The notes below the pieces were generated by a model. It saw nothing but the letters and a program-made list of their open reading frames with translations, was not told where the DNA came from and did no database searches. The position numbers were made by a program, and so were the translations under genes. From Opeltia flavorubescens (lineage: Eukaryota > Ascomycota > Lecanoromycetes > Teloschistales > Teloschistaceae): DNA of 64,000 nt. The stretch covers positions 372,001-436,000 of the forward strand of contig KE546985.1 of NCBI GenBank assembly GCA_000442125.1. The letters run 5' to 3'. Positions 27,400-40,630 of the stretch are shown here, one piece after another. Positions within the stretch are counted from its first letter, which is position 1, and each line of letters opens with the position of its first letter.

Positions 27400-27575
27400 G
27401 ATATTATATTAAAAAAAAAAAAAAAAAAAAAGAACTCGCTATTAAATAAATATATAAATTATATCTATAAATTTTTTATATAAAACTAACTACTAAATAA
27501 ATATTATAAAAGAATAATTATTTTAAATTTATATATTTATACTTTAAACTATACACGCTAGTATTATAATAATAA
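27400..27575 (-). repeat. LTR copy A of gypsy element 1 (3' LTR)
   Basis: Starts with an AT stretch and a run of about 21 A (from 27411), then ACTCGCTATTAAA-like sequence shared with the copy at 33199-33381. The two align over about 170 bases with scattered C/T and G/A differences and end near GCTAGTATTATAATAATA. Exact ends are uncertain because the terminal dinucleotides have mutated. Confidence 0.75.
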
Positions 27576-30500
27576 TCTCTTTTTAAAAATATTTTAAATT
27601 CCGCGAGGATAGTTTATTTAGATAACGGCGGAAGTCGCTAGCGGTTAATAAAAAAAAGGTTAAAAATATAAAAGTATTTAAAGACTATTAGAAGATTTTT
27701 TAAAAAATATTAAAAAAAATTCTAATAATTAAAATATAGTTTTTATATTTTAATATATAAATTTAAAATAAAATTTTACTATAAATTTAAATTCGCGATT
27801 TTTAGCTAAAAATATATTTTTAAAATATATAAAATAGTATTATTTAACGTTTATAATAGTTATATATTATAATAATTATTTATTTTAATTATAATACTAT
27901 AATAGATAGAATTTAGCGTAAAATATAATATTAAAATTATTATTTAATAATAAATTTAAATATAAAATTTTAAAAATTTATAAAAATATTAAATATAAAA
28001 AATAGCTAATAAGTATTTAATATTAGTAAAATTTTTAATAGAAATAAACTATAGTATATTATAGCTTTTTTATTTAATTTAATAATATAATTAATTATAT
28101 TAATATAGGAAATCTAGAATATATTTTAGTTTATATTTTTTTTTATTATCGATTTCTATAAATAATAATAGTAGAATTATTTACTTCGGATAAAAATTAT
28201 TATTAATAGGTTTTAATAGAATTATACTAATAATAAAATAAATATATAATCTAAAAATAGTATTAAACGGTAATTATAAAAATTAATAATTTTAAATATA
28301 AAATAAAGTTTTTTATATTTATAATTTAGTTTTTTTAAAAGTTTATATATTTTAATATTATAAATATTAAATTAAATAAAATCGTTAATATTAATTCTTA
28401 ACGCTAGCGCGCGATTATTATTAATATATTTAGTATATATAGTTTATACTAGCGTTATTTTAAAATAGAGGTATTTAATATTTTTTTTATAATATTAATA
28501 AATTCGTTCTTTATACTAGTTTTTTTATAGAAAATATCCGGGCTGAAAATATTAAAAGGCTCTAGATTTATTTAAAAATAATACTTATATTTAATATTAA
28601 ATAAATTTATTATAATAATTTTTAAAATATAATTATTACTATTAAATTTAGCGGCTAATAATTATTTAGTTTAATTATTTTATAAATAGATAATATAATT
28701 TTAGAGGTATTATTTTATAATATTATTTAAATATACAATTTTATTATTAATTTTAGAGTAAAAAATATTGAAATAATTTTTAAATATTTAAATTCTTTTA
28801 TAAATAACTTTTTAAAATCGGTTTATAAATAGAATATTTTAATTAAAAATAATATTTTTCAATAAATTATATATTTTTTATATATAATATTAAAATAATT
28901 AAATAAATTTTTTAATATTATTAGTTTTATAATAAAATATATAGTAATATATTTTTAATAAATAATTTATTATTATTATAATTATATTATATCCGTTATT
29001 TTTAAATAATTTAATAATAAAATCTACTAAAATATTATACTAACGCTAGATAGGTCTAAATAGAAATTTTAGCAGGCTAGTTTTAAATCTATACCTAGAT
29101 TTATTTATAATATAAAAATAATAGTTTTAAATATATTATATTATATATTTATAAATTTTAAATTATTTATAATTTTAATTTTATAGTTTATAAACTTTAA
29201 AATTTCTAGAATAGCTAATAATAAAATAGTTATAATATAATTAATAAAAATAATTTATTTAAAATTCGGAATTAAAAATAAATAAATAGTTTTAATAATA
29301 TAAAAATTTATTTCGTTTTTTATATTTCGCTAAATAGATATATTTAAAATATATAATCCTATTATAAAAAAATTTAAGCGTTTTTTATACAAAAAAATTA
29401 TTCTAGAGAATTTTAGTAATAAAATCCTTTAAAAGATATAAATAATAATTATTTTTATTATTAGAAATTTCGAAAAAAATAAAAATATATTTAAATTTTA
29501 AATTTAAATCGTTAATAATTTCTAAAAATATAATATTAATTATAAATTTAAAATAAATAAAAATTTATTTTAAATATTTTAAATATAATTTTTTTTTAAA
29601 TAAATTATTAATATATTAAATTAAAGTATTAAATTTAATATTTTAATAATTTAAATAATATTTAATTTTAAAATTAAAATAAAAAAGAAATTAAACTTAT
29701 TAAATTTATTAATAGCTAAAAATTTTAATAAATATAAAATATTTAAAATTTTAATAATTAATAAAAATAGTAAAAATATTCGGTATTTTTTTAAATTTAA
29801 ATTTTTATTATTTTAAATATTAGATAATCGCTAAAAGTTTTTTATTATAAATTTTATAAATAAATTACTATAAAACTATTTTATAGAAAAAATACATAAT
29901 AAATTTAAAAAATCTATTATTATTATTTTAAAAAAGTATTTTTTTAATAATAATATTATAATCGTCGGTTTTAATAATATTTTTTTTAATAGAATTATAA
30001 TAAATTGATATTATATTTAAAATATAAACTTTTTTTAAAATATTAAAAATTTATTAATAAGCGGTAATCTATTAAAAGAATATATTTTTATATATAAATT
30101 TATTAAAGAATTTAATAATAAAAATAAAATTTTTAATAAAATATTAGTAAAAATTAATAAATTTAATAAAAAATAATATTTTTTTAGTATTTTAAAGGTT
30201 ATTCTAGCTATAAATAGCTTTAACTTTTATAAAATCTATTTTAAAACCTTTAAAAATAATAATAAAGCTAAATTATTTAATTTTAAATAATATAAAATTT
30301 TTTATCTAATAATATTTATTTATAAGTTAATATATTTAATTATTATTAATATTTTTTAAATATTCTATTTATATTTTTTTAAATTATTAGTATAAATTAA
30401 AATATTATTAATATAAAAAATATAAAAAATACTAAAATATTTATAAAAAATATTATTAATATATTTTTAAAAAAATTTAGACCGTTAAATAACTTAAATA

Positions 30501-33198
30501 ATAATATTAGCTATTTAAATAAATTTTAACGAGTTTATATTATTATTTTTTATTTATAGCTTTTAATAATATAAAATTTATTAAAAGCGGTATTAATATC
30601 TAATTTAATAAAAATTTTAGCTTTATATAAATAGTCTAGAATTTTTTATAATAAAAAAATAAAATAACGATTTTTTTTAATAATATTATTAAATTTATAA
30701 TAATCGATATAAAATTAAAAATCTTCTTTAAATTTTTTAATAAATAGTATAAAAGATAAAATATTCGAAAAACTATTATAAATAAACCTTTTATTAAAAT
30801 TTTTCTTAAAAGTTTTTTAAAATATAATTAGTTTATTATAATTTATATTATAAAAGGATTTTTTATATAATAATAAATTTTTTATTAGTTTAATTTTATA
30901 ATTATAAAAATATTTTTTAGAAAATATATTAACTATTTATTTTAAAAAAATTTCTAGAAGATTATAATAATCGGTAAAATAAAAAAACCGAGAATTTATT
31001 TTAAATTCATTAATAAAAATATTAGCGATATTAAAAAATAATACCGTAATATTTAATTAATAAGTTTATAGTTTATATAATTATAATTATTATTATAAAA
31101 TTTAATATAAATTATTAAATAAAATAAAATCTAAAGCTTTTAAATAAATATAAACTATAAAAATTAAAATTCCTTGAAATATTTATCGATATTTATTATT
31201 AAAAAATAAAAAATTTATTATCTAGATTATATATAAAAAACGCGAAAGGTATCGAGCTTATTTATTTAATATCTAAAAATTTTAAAAATAATTCTAAAAT
31301 ATTAAATAATTAAATAGATAATTTTTTATAAATAAATTTAAATATATTCTAATATCTTTTTTTAATTTAATTTATAGAATTTTTTAAATAGTTTTAATAG
31401 TAATAATCGCTTTTAAATATAAAAAATTCTTTAATTTTATAAATTTTAAATTTATATTTATCTAATTAAATAAATCTAAAAATTATTAAATAAATTAATT
31501 TGAATATTATAAAAAAAAAATTTATTCGATATAGTCCTTTAAATAAACGAAAATAAAATAATAATATTTAATAAAAAAAATAGATTTATTATTAATAAAA
31601 TAAAAATTTTTATTATATTTCAAATAATAAAAATAAAAGTAATTTTTATATATATAGATTTAATTAATTAAAAGTTAATAATAAAGTTTTTATTATTAAT
31701 TATTATATAAATAAAAAGTATAGAATTATTTATACAAAATTTTTTTATAATTAATAGAAATTTATTAATTTTAGATTCTAGAAATTTATTATTAGCTATA
31801 TAAATAATTTATAAAAAAAAATCCTTGAAAAATTTTTAAAAATAATTTAGTCTAAAATTTAAATATTTTCCGACTTTATTATAAACTCTATATTTAAAGA
31901 AAAAGCCAATAATATTATATTTAATAATTATTATAGGTAGTTAATTAAATATAAAAAATATTAGTAAAATATTATTTATAATATATATAGAGTTTAAAAA
32001 TAAAATATTATTATTTTTTATCAGTTTTAAATTTTTTATTAATAGTAAATATAGATATTTTATAGCGTTTTCTTTATAATTAATAGTAATAACGACTTTA
32101 ATAGCGGTTTTAATAGTAGTAGTAGTAATAATAATAAAAATAAAAGCTAATTATTTTTTATTATTACTAGAGCGTTAATTACCGGAAATTTTATTATATT
32201 ATAAATTTTAAAGCTAATAATTAGTTTAGCGGTTTATAATTTTAGAAATATATTTTTATATAATTTAATAATTAATAAAAGAAAATAAAATAATTTAATA
32301 ATTATTAAACTCGCGGTTTAAACTAAAAATTAAATAATAATATTTATAATCTTTATTAATTTTAATAATAAATGTAAATTTTATAAAAAAAATTAAATTT
32401 TTAAAAAAAAAATTATTTTTTTATTATAAATATTTTGAGTTAATTTAAACGTTAATTTTATAATATAAATTATTAAAAGCTAGTTTTAATTATTTTTTAA
32501 TATTTATAATATTATTAAATTCGGGATTTTAAATATAAAATAGAATAATCGAACTAGTAATATTAACGGTATATAAATAAATATATTATATTCGATTATA
32601 TTTCTTTTTATAGTAATTATAATTAGTTTAAAATTTAATATTTATTTATTAATATTAGCTATAAAATTTAGCGCGGTCTCTTTTAAAGATTTCGGGGTTA
32701 AATTATTTAAATATTTTTTATATAATAGTAGCGGTAATATATTATAAGTATTTATTTATTAAATAATTCGTTTTAAATAGCTATTAATTATATAATAATT
32801 TAATAATATTTAATATACTAATATTAAAAATCGGTTTAAATAGTATTTAAAAATTTAATATATTTATATTCGATATAAATAAATTTAAAGATTTTAATTA
32901 TAATTTATTAGCGAAAATTAATAAATTATTATAAATAGCGAAAAGTAATTATATTATAATAATTATTATAAATAAAAATTTAAAATATTTATATTAAATT
33001 AAAAGTTTCGATTTTATTAAAAATCTTTTTAAATTCGTTATAAATATTTAAAAAATAAATAAAAACTTTTTTAAAAAAATTATAATTTGTTATTTTTGTA
33101 AAATAAATACTAATTAAATAAAAAAATATAATATAATATTATAAAACTAAAAGTAATAGTTAAAAAAATCTATAAGTTTTATCTATTAAAGTAAAAAA

Positions 33199-33381
33199 GA
33201 TATAAAATAAAATATAAAAAAAAAAAAAAAAAAAAAAAACTCGCTATTAAAGAAATATATAAATTATATTTATAAGTTTTTTATATCAAACTAATTGCTA
33301 AACGAATATTATAAAGAAATTATTATTTTAAATCTATATATTTACTTTTTAAACTATATACGCTAATATTATAATAATATA
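33199..33381 (-). repeat. LTR copy B of gypsy element 1 (5' LTR)
   Basis: Direct repeat of 27400-27575, carrying the same A-run (about 24 A ending at 33239) followed by ACTCGCTATTAAAG. The copies differ mainly by transitions, as expected if each was hit independently by RIP. It is the 5' LTR if the element reads on the minus strand. Confidence 0.75.
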
Positions 33382-36300
33382 ATATCAATTTCTATTTATC
33401 TTTTTTTAATAAAAGCAGTAAAAAATATTCGATTTCTAAATTTAAATAAATAAAAAATTAAAAATTTATAACTTTAAAATATTAAAAAAATTAATTTAAA
33501 TTATTAATCTATTTATTTTTAATATTATAAATATTTTTATTATTAGAATAATTATTTAAATCAAAGAAATATTAATATAAAATCCAGAAAATATATTTTT
33601 TAATTCCGTTATAAAATTTTATTCGATTTATCAATTTTTTATTAAATTCGAAAATAATAAAATATTCGATCTATTTTTAAATCCGTCCGTTATATTATAT
33701 TTGATATTAAAGAAATTAAATAAAAATTTTATTCGCTTTTAATATAAAAATTAAATCGAAAATTATAATAATATATATATATTATTCGATTTATTATTTG
33801 AATTTTTATCGAATATAAATATTTTTTTTTTGAATAATAAAAATCAATTAGTTATAATATATAATTTTATATATTAATCGAAATTGAAATTATATACTAT
33901 TATATACAAGCTGCTACTTTTATATTAATAATTAAAAAAGAATTATATAATTAATTAATTATATATTTATTATTTGACTTTTTATTATTAAAAAAATTTT
34001 ATTTTATTTTGAATATTTTATAAATTTAATTGAACTATTAAATCTAGTATTATAAAATTGATAATTTTAAAATTTAATTTATATTAAAACTATTTTTTAA
34101 AAAATTATTTATAAATAAAAAAATTTAATATCGATTTATAATAATATTTCTATTCGATTTTCTATATAATCTCAAAAAATCTATATATTTTAAACTATTT
34201 AACGTTTTATCGAATTTATAATTGATATTTTATAATTATATATATTTTATTTATTTTAATTTATATTAAAATTTTTCATAAAAATTATTTATAATTTTTC
34301 AATAAAATAAATATAAACCAAAATTTTAATTATATTTTTTCGAAAATATTAATATAATCGAAAAGGTAAAATATATATAAAAATTAAATATATTTAAATT
34401 TATCGATTATAATCGTTTAACTAATTTTATTTTAATTATTCTATCGTAATCTCGATCGATAATTATTAAAATAAATTTAATTCTATTAATAATATTTAAT
34501 AATTTAATTTTTAAATTTTCGATTTTTTATAAATTAAATATATTAATAATATAAAATAATAATAGTTAAGTTCTCGATTAAATTTAACAATTAATTAGTT
34601 TTAAATCAAATAATATAATAGTAATTTTTATTATTATAAAAATTCGTTTTTTTGAAAAAAAAATTAATATAATAGTAATCTGGAAAAAATTATAGTAATT
34701 TACCGAAAGATATATATTATAAAAAAAAACTAAAATTTTATAAATTGAATTTTAAAAAGATTTAATTAAATATAGCTATTGGTTTTTTTTATTATTAGAA
34801 AAAGTATCTATTAGTAAAATATATCGCTTTTATTTTTAAAAATATTTTTATCGAAAAAAATATTTATAATAGAAAAAAAAAAAAAAATAGATAATTTTTT
34901 ATATTAATTTTCTAATATTAACGATTATTATTAAATATTTAATACTTTTTAATATATTAAAAAATTTCTCGAATTATTTATTATATTTTATTTATTAATT
35001 TTAATTATAAAAAAATTTTAATTTATTTTTTAATAATAAAAAAATAATTATAAACTATAAAATATTAATATTTTAAAATAGTTATTATTTTAATTACTAT
35101 ATAAATAAATTCGATAATAAAAGTTTATAAATTCTATAAAATCGAAAAAATAGATAAAAATATTTAGAAATTAAAACAGCAATAAATATAAATAATATCG
35201 ATAAAAAAAAACTTTAAATAATATTATATAAAATCGCGCGATATTATTAATAAAATTTATAAAAAATTTAATAATTATATAAATAAATATAGTTTATAAT
35301 ATAATTATTATATTATACTCAAATATTTATTATATAATCAATATTTATTTTTAATATATTATCGATTTAAAAAAAATAAAAAAAATAAAAATAATATATA
35401 AAAATTATATAATTTAAAAATAGAATTCGATAGTATTATAATTAAACTATTTTTATTATTAATAAAAATAGATTTTTTTTTAAAATAAAAGGTCTAAAAT
35501 TTAATATCGAATATTGAAAAAAAAATAAAGAAAATAATATTTTTAACTAGTAATTATAAAAATAACTCGATATAATCGTTTCGAAATATAATTAATTTAA
35601 TTTATTTTTATATTTTTTTAAATTTTTCGAGTATAAAAAATAAATAAAAATAATAAAAAATAGAATTATAAATTATATTTAATATTTTTTAGCTTTATTA
35701 TAAAATTACTAATATATTTTCAATAATTTTATAAAAAAAAATTTGAAAAAAAAATAATATTATTAAATTATAAATAAAATAAATATATAATTAATATATA
35801 TTATAAAATTTATATTATTTATTCTATTTTAATTAAATTATAATTATTTATTTTATTTATACTAAAAATTATATTTATTATATTTTATTATTTAATTTAT
35901 TAAAAAATAAAAAATTAAAATTAATTTATATATATTAAAATATTTGCGAGTAATTTTATTATTAATTATTTATTAAATTATTATCGCGTATTTTTTCGAA
36001 AATAAAAAGTTTTATCGATTTAATACTGCTATAATATAATAAATATATACTAATTATAAATTAAAATAATTTATAATAATATATTTAAATTTTTAAATTT
36101 TTTTAATTAAATTATTAAAATAAAAATATAAATTGAAATAATATAAAATTCTAGACAATTAATTAAACTCTACTATTTATTTATAATTTATTAGAAATTT
36201 TAGTTTCGATTTTAAAAATAATAGATATAGATCGAATATTATTTTCTATTCTATAATTTCAATTTTTTATTCGAGTTATTTCAATTGATTGTATTATTTT

Positions 36301-36816
36301 ATATATATATTTAATAGATAAATCGATTTATAATATAATTATATAATTTATAACTTTTCTAAATAGATATTTATTCGCAAGTTTACAGGAATCGATAAAA
36401 ACGGTATAATAAAGAATAAAAATCTTGCGGTATTAAAAAATAATAATAAAAGAGGTAGCGATAATAAAAAAACGGGATAATAATTGAAATTGTACTACGT
36501 TAAAGGTATATAATTATAGGCTTATTCGCGAATTATAATTAATTCGCTGAATTTATCGAATTTATTAAACATTTTTTCTTTTTATAGCGGTATAGATTCT
36601 TATTTTATCTATCTTATTTAATTACTAGAAGATATATCTATTCTACCTGAGTCGAACGCCTTTTAGTAAAGAGTATCACTGCTATCAAGGAAATTCACAG
36701 CCGTTATTCGACTGTAGATGCATTAAAATAATATTTGTAATTTGAATACTTTATAGCAATCTGTATAGCCGTATCTTATATATTATCGAAGGCCCAAAAG
36801 ATTCGACTAATCCTTC

Positions 36817-37875
36817 CTAACCGCTTTTGCCATCACATCTAATCCGCTGCCAGGCAAAAGCATGCGGTCCTGCCGAGTCAGTCAACGTAGGGTTCTCGAT
36901 CCATTCATTCGATGGAAATGCACCTACCAGCAAGCTCGTGGGAGCATGATAACCCATGATCCTTGTCGTTTGCGCCATAGCTCCTCTCCACACCTGACCC
37001 GACGAGCGACTCAAGATATCATCCATGAAGCGCTTTGCAAAGTCCTCCGGTGGTTCTTTGTTTGGACCGATTTTACCCTCGGCTGTCTTTGCGACCTGGG
37101 CCTCAACGGATTTGTACAAGGAGGACTCGGGCAAGCCTTGCCAGAAGTCGTTATTGTGGAAATTGGATTCGATATTACCAATCATCGCGGTAAGAACAGT
37201 GACGCCCAGCGGTGCCAGTTCGAGACGTAAGGTTTCGCTGAGGCTAGTGGCAGCGGCTTTGGAAGACGAGTAGAGACCTTTGGGTTTGAATGGAAGGGGT
37301 CAGCATAGCTTTGGGCAAAAGGAAGAAGACTTCTCGGACTCGTATGTCGCCTTTCGGTATACCATGACTAATCTGGGTGAAGATTTGGAATGACTAGGAG
37401 GCGCGAAAGTGAAGCGGAGATGGAAGGACAACATACCCAGCCAGGGCACCGACAGTAAGGCACCCACGCTACTGATATTGACGAGCGTACCTTTGGCGGC
37501 GATCAACATCGGAGCGAGAGCATGCGTGACAGCCAGCAATCCCAGAACATTGACGTCGTAGAGCTTTCTCGCTGTAGCCAGGTCGGCTTCAATTAAAGGG
37601 CCTGCGGCTCCCACGCCAGCATTGTTGATTAGGATATCAAGCTTTCCTTCGGGAAGACGCTTTTGCAGATGACTCGTTACGCCATCGATGGATTCTGAAG
37701 ATGTGACATCAAGGCAGATGACTTCGATCTTCTCCATGCCCGAGAGATGTGCGGCTTTGGAGATGTTGCGAACCGAGGCGAAGACGAGGTATCCGTGATG
37801 TGCAAGTTCTCGTGCCAGTGCATCTCCGATACCACCTTGACTGCACCCCGTGATGAGAGCTGTGGGCATAGGCAT
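36817..37875 (-). CDS. Short-chain dehydrogenase/reductase (Ayr1-like)
   Basis: Two exons, 37875-37437 and 37277-36817, flank a 159-nt intron (GTATGT donor, GCTGAC branch, AAAG acceptor) and give 299 residues. It is a classical SDR. The cofactor loop is TGCSQGGIG (9-17), NNAG is at 84-87, the catalytic Ser is S136 (NISS), and YSSSK gives Y149 and K153; the intron splits codon 147 just before this site. The N-terminus and size fit fungal NADPH-dependent 1-acyldihydroxyacetone-phosphate reductase (Ayr1)-type SDRs, a group also common among secondary-metabolite tailoring enzymes. The substrate cannot be read from sequence. It is last in a row of four minus-strand genes and is preceded by an unusual three-unit repeat in its upstream region (38063-38134). 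Confidence 0.92.
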
Positions 37876-38520
37876 GCTGGGAATGGATATGAGGCGTTCA
37901 CACAGAAGGCTTCTCTGATGTTCTCAATTCCAGTCGGCGAACGATCCAACCTGGTGAGAGTGATAGTTAAGGCGATGCGTTTCGCCTGAGGTAAGCGTGG
38001 GAGACGTGGAATTACGAGCGAAGAGTGATGAACATAGCATACCGCGGGGTTTAGGTCTACGTTCTCCGTACGCTAAGCCTTGCCGATCTCCATACGGTTA
38101 GCGTTCAAAATCTCCGTGCGTTTGGCGCTGATGGAATCACAACCAGGTCTACTGATATGCATTATGCCTATCTCATCCGCTACCTGACGTACTAGAATCA
38201 AAGGCAATCGAAGAATCTACGTTCCCGTCATCTATAGTCTGTACCTATCAATGGTCTCCACCTTGATGTGTAAGAAAGCCTACCCGGACTGATGACTGCC
38301 CACGACAAGGAGAGATATTGATTTGAAAGACAAGACTAATCGGATCCGTCGCAGTAGAACAGGTTCAATATGGTGCATGCAAAGCGGGCAGCAGCCCAAA
38401 TGCCAACATCAATGAGGTTTCTACGGTATTGCGTGTTTCGGTGCTCAACTCTGTCTGAGGTGACCGTGAAGCAGCAGTTGGTGACAAAGTGACACTTGAT
38501 CATACAGCATAGAATTCCCA
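37876..38520. other. Spacer between membrane-protein gene and SDR gene
   Basis: 645 bp containing the upstream region of the SDR gene and the 3' end of the membrane-protein gene. The only notable structure is the three-unit 24-bp repeat described separately. No coding frame is supported; a 62-codon minus frame at 38336-38524 has no motif. Confidence 0.6.
38063..38134. promoter_or_regulatory. Three 24-bp-spaced TCTCC repeats upstream of the SDR gene
   Basis: Three imperfect copies of a 16-base core begin at 38063, 38087 and 38111: TCTCCGTACGCTAAGC, TCTCCATACGGTTAGC and TCTCCGTGCGTTTGGC. The start-to-start distance is exactly 24 bp both times. They lie 190-260 bp upstream of the SDR start codon at 37875. 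Conserved cores with regular spacing in a promoter suggest binding sites for one factor, but it could also be a simple tandem duplication. No known site was matched. Confidence 0.45.
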
Positions 38521-39805
38521 TCACATGTTACCTGCAGCTCTCATTTCAAGCCGTTGAACCCTCTCTTCGAGCCGCAGATATTGTGGTGTTGTCGATTCAC
38601 TTCGTGGCTGTGACGTTCGGAGTCGGGCTTGAAGGCTTGTGAGGAGTCGAGGTCTCTCAACGTACGGACGACAGAACTTTGCGAAGGCTGGCATGCAACT
38701 GACGATGACCGCTACCCAGTTTTCGACAACACTTGTGGTGACCTCATCAGCACCATCATGCAAGATACTCGTCACCACTTACACGCAGATGAGCTGCTGA
38801 GATTGCGCCCATAATATATCTCCGCCGCTGGTCAACAATCGGACCCGGTACACCTCAGCGAAAACGCTCGCCATGATACCCCTGGAAGCGTGAGCCTTCA
38901 TCACCACCAACCATTGTTCCGGACAAACGTACATGAAGGCCGTCATGAAGACTGCAAGCACTTGCAACTTCGACCGTCGGGAAAGCTGTAGACCCAGGAT
39001 GATCGGGATCGGCAGCACGAAGATATAGAGGTCGATCCAGACTGCGCCAGCCCCTTGGACGACACCCCAGTAGCTGTTCCGTGGGCAGCGCTTGGCCCAG
39101 GATGCTCCCGCTAAGATGTCCCAGCTCTCGCCAACGTGTGGAGCACACAAGATTGACTCGAGGATAATCGAGGGCCAATAGATCAAGCCAGTCGAGATCA
39201 TACCGATGTAGATGGCCCTTCTCATGATCTGTTTGACTTGGAAAATTTCCAGGTAGAGAAGGAAGATTGCTTCCTTGCTGAAGAAAATGGTCGGGCCGAG
39301 GATCATGCCTTGAGCATAGAGCAGCTGCACAACGGTTAGCTGGATTGTCAAACCCCTTTCCTCACAATCATACCTTGCCATATCGTGGCGTATACCAGCT
39401 CAGGGGCAAATCCCAAGTATGGCGGAAATATTGCGCGACTTGGACATGGAGTCAGCAGGCCAGCTCCATCGGATCAACTTGGCCTTTTACTTACTCGAAA
39501 GAAGGATGGAGCAGTAGACTACCGAAAGGATCACCGCCACGACCACGAAGACTTTCAAACCTGTCAATCGCCTGCAGTATGTTGAATTGCTGGACCAACT
39601 CACTGTCTCCGGCTTTCAGCCCGGCGCGATTGCTGTAGATGCGAATGGCGGCGAATACTGTGCCCCAGAGGATCAGAAAAACACAGAGTCCCACGAGCGC
39701 CGAAGTCAAAGACGATGGACTGTCAAATCTGGGAGTCACCCCGGCGGGGGGCTTGCCAGCAGGGATTTGGGAGAGGAGTACTCCTGAGGGGAGCTGCGAT
39801 GACAT
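38521..39805 (-). CDS. Seven-helix fungal rhodopsin-like integral membrane protein
   Basis: Six exons (39805-39604, 39551-39495, 39438-39374, 39324-38933, 38881-38783, 38731-38521) give 341 residues. An alternative acceptor for exon 2 at 39560 would add three. All introns are GT-AG and 49-56 nt. The ATG at 39805 was preferred to one at 39949 because it puts a short polar N-terminus before helix 1 (SALVGLCVFLILWGTVFAAI). Later landmarks are HTWDLPLSWYT after helix 2, YAQGMILGPTIFFSKEAIFLLYL, and a late helix VENWVAVIVSCMPAF. This is the layout of the fungal rhodopsin-domain (Pfam Fung_rhodopsin) proteins related to Pth11-like receptors but without a CFEM domain. The C-terminal 60 residues are cytosolic and end in a short coiled coil. 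The ligand is unknown. Such genes often sit beside secondary-metabolite genes. Confidence 0.85.
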
Positions 39806-40630
39806 GACAAATGCAAGTTGATTGAGGAGATCACGCCAGAAAAACCTGGTCACCGCTTTGCATAGCAAGCAAGACGCCCGCATCACGGAAATGAATGACT
39901 TCTTGACCTCTACGACGGTAACAGCTTCCACACTCGGCCTCGAGCTCACTCACCTTTGCACGGAACTCCCCGTGCTTCACCAATCTTGAGCCACGGGGAG
40001 CTGCACTGTAGTGGTGACTATCCGTAACCTGCTCCGTCTATTGAGCACTGTAGGTGGATGAAAGGCCAAAGCTCGGTGCTTGAATTACGGAACCGGAATC
40101 ATGGTCGAGATTCCGGATACCGTTATGCTATGCAGGGTATGTCTGTATATTGAAGCTTATGCATGTCATACTGCGGCCCGTGGATCCCGTGTAACAGCCT
40201 CCTAGCGGCTGGCTCGAAGGGTGGATCCTTTGATCCTTCTAGCGCTGCAGATGGCCTTTAGATGCTATTCACAGAGTCGAGGCGACGCAGCATTGAAGCC
40301 GAACGTCATGCATGTGTGGGGCGGAGGATGCACCTATCATAGCCTGTCCGATTGAGCAGTGCATGCATCGTTGCAGTGTAAGTCGAGACTGGTCATAACC
40401 ACCCGTGGGTATGGTCCACGCCTCATCTAATGGTGATCACGCCTTACAACAAGAATGGCAAGGGTTGAGACGAGCAACAGGTAATCTTCTTTGTACGCTC
40501 TATGAGGCAAAGCGAGCGAGACTTGTAGCCCATCAACATGCAACGACATCGCAGATTCCATCTCGACTGAAACCGTGACTACGCTAGATGCGAGGCAACG
40601 CAGTCAGCCGAGGACTTGCAAGTGAATTAA
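39806..40630. other. Spacer between FAD-oxidase and membrane-protein genes
   Basis: 825 bp without a supported gene. It contains the upstream region of the membrane-protein gene (with the inverted repeat at 39966-40000) and the 3' end of the FAD-oxidase gene. Several GCATGCA-type short palindromes occur around 40300-40370 with no clear meaning. Confidence 0.55.
39966..40000. promoter_or_regulatory. Inverted repeat with CCCCG arms upstream of membrane-protein gene
   Basis: CTCCCCGTG at 39966-39974 and its perfect reverse complement CACGGGGAG at 39992-40000 are separated by 17 bases. They lie about 160 bp upstream of the ATG at 39805. Inverted C-rich half-sites of this kind are typical targets for dimeric or C2H2 regulators, but no specific factor can be named. 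A transcript hairpin is the alternative. Confidence 0.35.

Larger units (their letters stand above)
27400..33381 (-). mobile_element. Dead Ty3/gypsy LTR retrotransposon 1 (RIP-mutated)
   Basis: A 6.0-kb unit is bounded by two diverged direct repeats (27400-27575 and 33199-33381) that behave as LTRs. Between them the minus strand still shows reverse-transcriptase landmarks in Ty3/gypsy order. An NRY box in the NNIIKKNRYFIF context lies near 30680-30650. A KLDINTAFN box follows near 30625-30580. The catalytic box then reads YINNILIY at 30415-30395, where YIDDILIY is expected. Frames are broken by many stops. Gag at the 33-kb end and integrase toward 28 kb are expected for this orientation but were not resolved. 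The D-to-N changes are the G-to-A transitions that RIP produces. The element cannot move. Confidence 0.8.
26086..36600. other. AT-rich RIP-degraded block 2, no intact gene
   Basis: Composition is as in the first block: extreme A/T, CpA and TpG nearly missing, no open frame. Most of it is one dead Ty3/gypsy element (about 27400-33381). The parts outside the element (26.1-27.4 and 33.4-36.6 kb) are similarly decayed and were not identified. Confidence 0.8.

Noticed and set aside
37747-37989. 80-codon plus-strand frame antisense to the SDR
   Set aside because: Shadow of the SDR coding frame.
39806-39949. Upstream in-frame ATG extending the rhodopsin-like protein by 48 residues
   Set aside because: The extension is basic and unlike family N-termini; the ATG at 39805 gives a normal polar N-terminus before helix 1.
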